A stretch of DNA of 64,000 bases from Motiliproteus sp041586615 (GTDB lineage Bacteria; Pseudomonadota; Gammaproteobacteria; Pseudomonadales; Balneatricaceae). Every line of letters begins with the position of its first letter. Within the stretch, counting starts at the first letter, position 1. The notes beneath the pieces were generated by a model, which saw nothing but the letters and a program-made list of their open reading frames with translations, made no database searches and was not told where the DNA came from. The stretch is taken from contig JBFGZS010000005.1 in assembly GCA_041586615.1 (NCBI GenBank), positions 1-64,000 on the forward strand, given 5' to 3'. The position numbers and the translations under genes are program-made. Of the stretch, positions 59,379 to 64,000 are shown piece by piece.

Positions 59379-60047
59379 ATGACTTCCAGCGCCCTATTTG
59401 TCTGTGACCGCCAGCAGCTCTCTTATCAGAGCCGCGCGGCGTTGCATGATATCAGCCTACAGATACAGCCCGGTGAAAAAGTGGCTCTCATCGGTGCTAG
59501 CGGCTCCGGCAAATCTAGCTTACTGAGACTGCTCTATGCCCAGCAGCGCGACAGCACGGCCCTGTGCCCGCAGCAACTCGGCCTGGTACCCATGCTTAGC
59601 GTGTTCCACAATATTTATATGGGACGCCTGGATCAATGCAGCCTCCTGAAAAACTTGCGTACCTTGCTGGTACCCGCTACACCGGATCTTAACGAGATTG
59701 GCGAGCTGACCCGCGCGCTCGGGCTGCATGATAAGCTACGCACCTCGGTCGACCAACTTTCCGGCGGGCAGATGCAGCGTACCGCGCTGGGCCGGGCAAT
59801 CTATCAAAAGCGCCCCATTTTTATGGGGGATGAACCCCTATCATCGCTCGACCCTATGCAGGGTAGCCACCTGTTACAGCTGTTAAACCAACGTCATAGC
59901 ACCGTCATTATCGCCTTGCATAACCGCCAACTGGCCCTGGAAGGCTTCGATCGCGTCATCGGCATCAAGGAAGGCCGCATTGTTCTCGACGCCCCGAGTG
60001 ACACGCTGACGCTGCAGCAGCTTGACGGCGTTTACGCGCACCGATGA
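59379..60047 (+). CDS. ABC transporter ATP-binding protein (PhnC-like)
   Basis: 222 residues. Walker A LIGASGSGKSSLLRLLYAQ, Q-loop near LCPQQLGLVPML, signature QLSGGQMQRTALGRAI, Walker B PIFMGDEPLSSLDPMQG, and switch His in IIALHNRQLALEGFDRVIG. It couples ATP hydrolysis to the permease downstream. It is shorter than many PhnC proteins but all motifs are present. The start lacks a strong ribosome site, and the preceding hairpin may limit its expression. It overlaps the permease by ATGA. Confidence 0.92.
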   Translation: MTSSALFVCDRQQLSYQSRAALHDISLQIQPGEKVALIGASGSGKSSLLRLLYAQQRDSTALCPQQLGLVPMLSVFHNIYMGRLDQCSLLKNLRTLLVPATPDLNEIGELTRALGLHDKLRTSVDQLSGGQMQRTALGRAIYQKRPIFMGDEPLSSLDPMQGSHLLQLLNQRHSTVIIALHNRQLALEGFDRVIGIKEGRIVLDAPSDTLTLQQLDGVYAHR

Positions 60048-61576
60048 CAGCGAACCGCCACGGCCTCTCTACGCCACACCGCAACAGCAGCGCACGGCGC
60101 TACCTGCGCATCAGCCTGGGTTTTATCCTGATTGCGGTTGTCTCGCTGTTTTTTGCCGATATTGAATTTCGTTCGGGGGACCCTTGGCTTGAGCTGTACC
60201 GCATAGGACAAGGTCTGATAACGCCCGACTTCAGCGCCACTGAGTCGCTCGGCCAGGCGTTATTCAATACCGTTGCCTTTGCCCTTATCGGCGTTGTCTT
60301 AGCCAATCTGGCGGGGTTTGTACTGGCGCTCATGTTTCATTGGCGACCGGTTCGCCTGGTCTGCGCACTGATTCGCTCGATTCACGAGCTCTTCTGGGGC
60401 TTGCTGTTTTTACAAATTTTCGGCCTGAGTACCGTGACGGGGATCCTGGCCATTAGCATCCCGTTTGCCGGCATTATTGCCAAAGTTTATGCGGAGATCC
60501 TGGAGGAGAGCGATCGCAGTGCCTGGGCGTTACTCCCTGCGCAAACTCACAGAGTCGCCGGTTTTTTTTACACGCGCCTCCCGCTGGCCTGGTCACACCT
60601 GCGCAGCTATAGCCTGTACCGATTCGAGTGCGCGATTCGCTCCAGCGCCGTGCTGGGCTTCATCGGACTACCCACACTGGGCTTTCATCTGGAAAGCGCG
60701 TTCAACCAAGGCCTTTACTCCGAGGCGTCCGCACTTCTGTATCTGTTCTTCCTGATTATCGCGTCGATACGCCATTGGATGAAACTGCGCCTGCTCCCTG
60801 TCTATCTGCTGGCTGCGTTTATCTGGCTTCCAAGCGCACCAACCCCCAACCTGTCGACACTGGTGCGTTTCGTAACCCAGGATATCGTCCCATCACCACT
60901 GCGCGGTGAGGGGCCGTGGCATTCGGAACAACTGATGGCGCTCTGGCACTGGTTCTGGCACGTGCTCAGCACCCAGGGCGCCGAAGGCGCCTACAATACG
61001 CTGATCCTGACCATGATCACGCTCGTCGTCAGCGGTATGCTGTCCCTGCTGCTATTTCCGCTTGTATCACCCCTTTTTCTACGCAAGCCCGCCCGGACCA
61101 GCGGTCACGTCCTGCTGGTGATCTTTCGCTCCATTCCGGAACTGATGCTGGCGTACTTGTTTATGTTAATCACAGGCCCGTCCATGCTACCCGCGATTGC
61201 CGCGCTATCGCTGCATAACGGCGCTATTATCGGCCACTTGCTGGGCGGCTACAGCCAGGCTCTGAGGCTGCGCCCCGACCATGCACGCGGAAGCGGACTC
61301 TATCTTTACGACGTACTGCCCCGGGTTTATCGCCAGTTTCTGGCCTTTTTATTCTATCGCTGGGAGGTCATTATGCGCGAAACGGCCATCCTCGGCATCC
61401 TCGGCATCCATACCTTGGGCTTTTATATCGACTCCGCCTTTGAAGAGTTTCGATTCGACCGCGCCCTGTTACTTATATTACTGACTGCCGCACTGAACAT
61501 GCTGGTTGACAGTGTCTCCCGCAGGCTCCGACATCGGCTTAGCCTCGGCAATTTACCGGATCAGGCCAACTGCTGA
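60044..61576 (+). CDS. ABC transporter permease, double-domain PhnE-like
   Basis: 510 residues made of two tandem permease halves, each about 250 residues with an EAA-type loop (FAGIIAKVYAEILEESDRSA in half one; NGAIIGHLLGGYSQALRLRP in half two). In ordinary PhnE operons two such halves are separate proteins or one homodimer; here they are fused, so a single chain may form the channel. Eleven to twelve helices are expected. It overlaps both neighbours (ATGA at the start; TGATG at the stop), so the whole unit is tightly coupled. Confidence 0.85.
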   Translation: MTANRHGLSTPHRNSSARRYLRISLGFILIAVVSLFFADIEFRSGDPWLELYRIGQGLITPDFSATESLGQALFNTVAFALIGVVLANLAGFVLALMFHWRPVRLVCALIRSIHELFWGLLFLQIFGLSTVTGILAISIPFAGIIAKVYAEILEESDRSAWALLPAQTHRVAGFFYTRLPLAWSHLRSYSLYRFECAIRSSAVLGFIGLPTLGFHLESAFNQGLYSEASALLYLFFLIIASIRHWMKLRLLPVYLLAAFIWLPSAPTPNLSTLVRFVTQDIVPSPLRGEGPWHSEQLMALWHWFWHVLSTQGAEGAYNTLILTMITLVVSGMLSLLLFPLVSPLFLRKPARTSGHVLLVIFRSIPELMLAYLFMLITGPSMLPAIAALSLHNGAIIGHLLGGYSQALRLRPDHARGSGLYLYDVLPRVYRQFLAFLFYRWEVIMRETAILGILGIHTLGFYIDSAFEEFRFDRALLLILLTAALNMLVDSVSRRLRHRLSLGNLPDQANC

Positions 61577-62901
61577 TGAACTGTTTTTCGACCCCGCAAG
61601 GCGACTTTCTTCTTAGCCGCACACCGGCTAACCAGCCAGACCCTGCCAACCTTCAAGCCTGGGACGCGGCAGACCATTACCTGCTAGAGACGATCAACGA
61701 AACTGTCGATCTGGTGAGTAAGCCACCACGAAACCTTATCCTGAATGACAGCTTTGGTGCATTGTCGGTGGCAATCGCTGCGCAGCTTACACAAGCACGC
61801 CCAGTCAATGCCCAACAGCAAAAAAGTGACGCCTCAGCGCCCTCTCAGGCTGCGCCGGAGCTGACCCTCATCAGCGATTCCTTCCTCGCCCACCAGGCAC
61901 TGGCTAATAACCTGGCACAAAACAGCCTGCCTGACGATGTGGTTCTGGCGTTAGATTCACTCGCCCCCTTAACGGGGCACTATGACCTAGTCATCATCAA
62001 GATACCCAAGACGCTCGCGCTACTGGAAGATGAGCTGTTCCGGATCCGACCTCACTTGCACGCCACAAGCCAGATCATTGGCGCGGGCATGGTGAAGTCC
62101 ATTCACCGTTCAACACTGGCATTATTCGAGCGAATTATCGGCCCGACACGCACCTCCCTGGCTAAAAAGAAAGCACGCCTGATCCACTGCGACGTTGACG
62201 CAACGATCCAGCCTGGAGCCAGCCCCTACCCGACCCGGTATACACTGCCCGATACAGACTACCTGATTGTTAACCATGCGAATGTGTTTTCTCGCCAGCG
62301 CTTGGACATTGGCACACGGCTGTTTATCGAACACCTGCCGGTCTCTGATCGCTTTAAGGATATTATCGACCTGGGCTGCGGCAATGGCATCGTCGGCTTG
62401 CTGGCGGCGGAAAAAAATCCGGCCGCACAACTGCATTTTGTCGATGAATCGTTTATGGCGCTGGTCAGTGCGCAAGCCAATTTCCGCCATGCACTGGGCG
62501 AACAGCGCCCGGCGCTGTTTCAGGCGGGCGACTGCCTGCAGGCCTTTGCAGCGGCCAGTGCCGACCTGATCCTGAACAATCCGCCGTTTCATCAGCAGCA
62601 AGTTGTTGGGGATCATATCGCGCGCGAGATGTTTCGCCAGTCACACCAGACCCTGCGCGACAACGGCGAGCTCTGGGTTATTGGAAACCGTCACCTGGGG
62701 TATCACGGCGTATTAAGTAAATTATTTGGCCATTGCGAGCTGGTTGCCAGCAATGCAAAATTCGTTATATTACGCGCCATTAAGCAGCCAGGCGCAATCA
62801 CCCCGACAACCCTTGGCTCAACCTCCGCAGGCAAGCGCCACGGAGCAACCGGACAACACCGCCATGACCGAGGCCGGCGACGCGGGCGACATACGCGCTA
62901 A
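61576..62901 (+). CDS. rlmG: 23S rRNA (guanine1835-N2)-methyltransferase RlmG
   Basis: 441 residues. The N-terminal half is a degenerate methyltransferase-like fold. The C-terminal half has the SAM-binding DIIDLGCGNGIVGLLAAEKN near 256-275 and the catalytic NPPF in LILNNPPFHQQQ near 333. This is the RlmG/RsmC-type enzyme that methylates G1835 in 23S rRNA. After the usual end (KFVILRAIKQ, near 401) there is a 40-residue His/Arg/Gly-rich tail that looks like out-of-frame reading; a frame change or stop loss near 62790 is possible. It is coupled to the permease by a one-base overlap, an unusual neighbour for an rRNA methylase. Confidence 0.9.
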   Translation: MNCFSTPQGDFLLSRTPANQPDPANLQAWDAADHYLLETINETVDLVSKPPRNLILNDSFGALSVAIAAQLTQARPVNAQQQKSDASAPSQAAPELTLISDSFLAHQALANNLAQNSLPDDVVLALDSLAPLTGHYDLVIIKIPKTLALLEDELFRIRPHLHATSQIIGAGMVKSIHRSTLALFERIIGPTRTSLAKKKARLIHCDVDATIQPGASPYPTRYTLPDTDYLIVNHANVFSRQRLDIGTRLFIEHLPVSDRFKDIIDLGCGNGIVGLLAAEKNPAAQLHFVDESFMALVSAQANFRHALGEQRPALFQAGDCLQAFAAASADLILNNPPFHQQQVVGDHIAREMFRQSHQTLRDNGELWVIGNRHLGYHGVLSKLFGHCELVASNAKFVILRAIKQPGAITPTTLGSTSAGKRHGATGQHRHDRGRRRGRHTR

Positions 62902-62992
62902 CCTCAGCAGGCTGTTGAAATGCGCCGCGTTATTAAGGCGGCTATCCCTGTCAGGGTATGCCGACAAATTCAGCAACAATCCATGGCTGAAT

Positions 62993-64000
62993 TTAGGCGC
63001 GCGCAACCGTCAGCGGTGGGAATTGAGCGGGGGCGTGGTATAACCATCCGCCAGGCCGCGCCTCCTGCCCGCTTTCGGCGAGGTCAGACACCAGCGCGGC
63101 ACGAAGCACGGCGACAACGGTCTCGGCACGAATCCGGTCGAACAGCGCCTGGGCTTCTGGATAGGTCCTTTTCAGCAGGACGAGCCATTGCTTCAATCGG
63201 CCCGGTGCATAGCGCCGGTCAACCACCTCATTCAGCCGGTCAAAATAGCTAATTATCCAGGGTAGCAGCTCCAGCCAGGACATTGGCGCGGGGTCTTGTC
63301 CGGCCAAGTGCCGTTGGATTTGACGTCCAAGATCCGGACAACCAACCAGCCCCCTTCCGATCATGATCGTCTGACATCCGCTGACCTGAGCACAACGCAG
63401 GTAATCCTCCACGCTCCAGACCTCCCCATTGGCGATGACCCGGCACGGCACCTGCTCGCGAATACGGGCTATCCACTCCCAATGCGCCGGAGGCCGGTAA
63501 CCCTCGACCTTGGTACGGGCGTGGACGCAAATTTCGCTGGCTCCCGCACCCGCCATCGCCTGGGCATTGTCGATCGCCAACAATTTATCGGCAAAGCCCA
63601 GTCGCATCTTGGCCGTTACGGGGCAATCCGCAGGAACGGCAGCGCGAACGGCAGCAACGATGTCACCGATACGCTCGGGATATTGCAGCAAAACGGCCCC
63701 ACCCAGGCTGCGATTAACGGTTTTGGCCGGACAACCAAAATTCAAATCAATACCCGGTGCGCCGAGCTCGGCTGCCCGAGCCGCCGTGGCGGCCAATAAT
63801 GCCGGATCACTGCCCAGCAACTGTACCCGGACCGGTACACCCACGGCTGTCGCCCCCCCCTGATCCAGTTCCGGTGCTAGCCGCCGAATCGCGCGGGCCG
63901 GCAACACACGGTCAGAAACCCGAATAAATTCGGTCACACAACGATCAACCCCCCCAATACGCGTCAATAGGTCACGCATCAACGGGTCCACCAAGCCTTC
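62993..64000 (-). CDS. dusC: tRNA-dihydrouridine(16) synthase DusC, 5' end beyond the window
   Basis: 336 codons are visible; the first residues (EGLVDPLMRDLLT, part of the usual AP-MEGVVD start) reach the window edge, so the start codon lies outside. Motifs are QLLGSDPALLAATAARAAEL, GIDLNFGCPAKTVNRSLGG with the active-site Cys in NFGCPAKTV, TAKMRLGF, ICVHARTKVEGY and IANGEVWSVEDYLRC, and IMIGRGLVGCPDLGRQI for FMN phosphate. It is a flavin enzyme making dihydrouridine at tRNA position 16. The C-terminal helical tRNA-binding part is intact. It is convergent with rlmG, whose tail ends 92 bases away. Confidence 0.93.
   Translation of the reverse strand, partial: EGLVDPLMRDLLTRIGGVDRCVTEFIRVSDRVLPARAIRRLAPELDQGGATAVGVPVRVQLLGSDPALLAATAARAAELGAPGIDLNFGCPAKTVNRSLGGAVLLQYPERIGDIVAAVRAAVPADCPVTAKMRLGFADKLLAIDNAQAMAGAGASEICVHARTKVEGYRPPAHWEWIARIREQVPCRVIANGEVWSVEDYLRCAQVSGCQTIMIGRGLVGCPDLGRQIQRHLAGQDPAPMSWLELLPWIISYFDRLNEVVDRRYAPGRLKQWLVLLKRTYPEAQALFDRIRAETVVAVLRAALVSDLAESGQEARPGGWLYHAPAQFPPLTVARA

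Noticed and set aside
1..64000. CRISPR arrays, tRNA and rRNA genes
   Set aside because: No regularly spaced direct repeats with unique spacers and no recognisable tRNA or rRNA sequence were seen by eye; short or divergent tRNAs could be missed without a covariance search.

Overview
This 64 kb window is almost certainly chromosomal DNA of a free-living gammaproteobacterium of the Pseudomonadales/Oceanospirillales type. The main evidence is gene order. rluC and rne are divergent, followed by murB, a low-molecular-weight phosphatase, kdsB, a Trm112-like gene, lpxK, exbD, exbB, comEC, a DUF2062 gene, lolD and lolC, an order I know from Pseudomonas-like genomes. ThrH, CysB, TmcA, RlmG, DusC and an AcnD/PrpF methylcitrate pathway fit the same group. 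The species cannot be named from the sequence. I saw no rRNA, tRNA or CRISPR array.

Layout. (1) 1-5.7 kb: the end of katG with a terminator, an unknown membrane-anchored protein, a MITE-like inverted-repeat element, and two tandem SLC13-type transporters with cytosolic RCK_C domains. (2) 5.7-15 kb: an accessory region. It holds a decayed IS5-type element, a scrap of a copper P-type ATPase joined head-on to a scrap of a small membrane protein gene, a complete RND efflux pair, an IS6-type transposase scrap, and a cassette of a Gly-rich membrane peptide, a DUF302 protein, a four-helix membrane protein and a dihydrolipoamide-dehydrogenase-like flavoprotein. (3) 15-23.5 kb: aconitase A preceded by an overlapping small ORF, an outer-membrane barrel protein, rraA, yqhA, a HAD phosphatase, a PhnA-like protein, a VOC protein and a beta-carbonic anhydrase.

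(4) 23.8-30.8 kb: a complete methylcitrate-cycle operon for propionate, transcribed GntR regulator - prpB - prpC - acnD - prpF. It has GTCGAC palindromes in front, strong hairpins between the later genes and an intrinsic terminator behind. (5) 30.9-42.7 kb: an alpha/beta hydrolase, pabB, thrH, cysB, a KfrA-like coiled-coil protein, rluC, rne with a long leader, and murB. (6) 42.6-53.4 kb: the envelope and LPS gene run, the lipoprotein-release ABC system, a PilZ protein, a new 57-residue Cys-rich small protein, and a glycerophosphodiesterase. (7) 53.4-64 kb: a wrecked PAS-GGDEF-EAL gene, tmcA, a SIMPL-domain protein, a PhnD/C/E-like ABC transporter (probably selenate-type) with a 16-bp intercistronic hairpin, rlmG, and dusC running off the end.

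The parts that stand out are the remnants and small elements rather than any large unknown locus. They include gene scraps hidden in apparently empty gaps (copper ATPase, IS6 transposase, hemerythrin-like, an unidentified 52-residue frame). A 55-nt dispersed repeat lies just 3' of minus-strand genes, and a recurring short palindrome lies in intergenic space. There is also a set of unusually strong hairpins between co-transcribed genes. No clearly new multi-gene system could be proven. The best candidate for an under-described unit is the 11.5-14.6 kb cassette.
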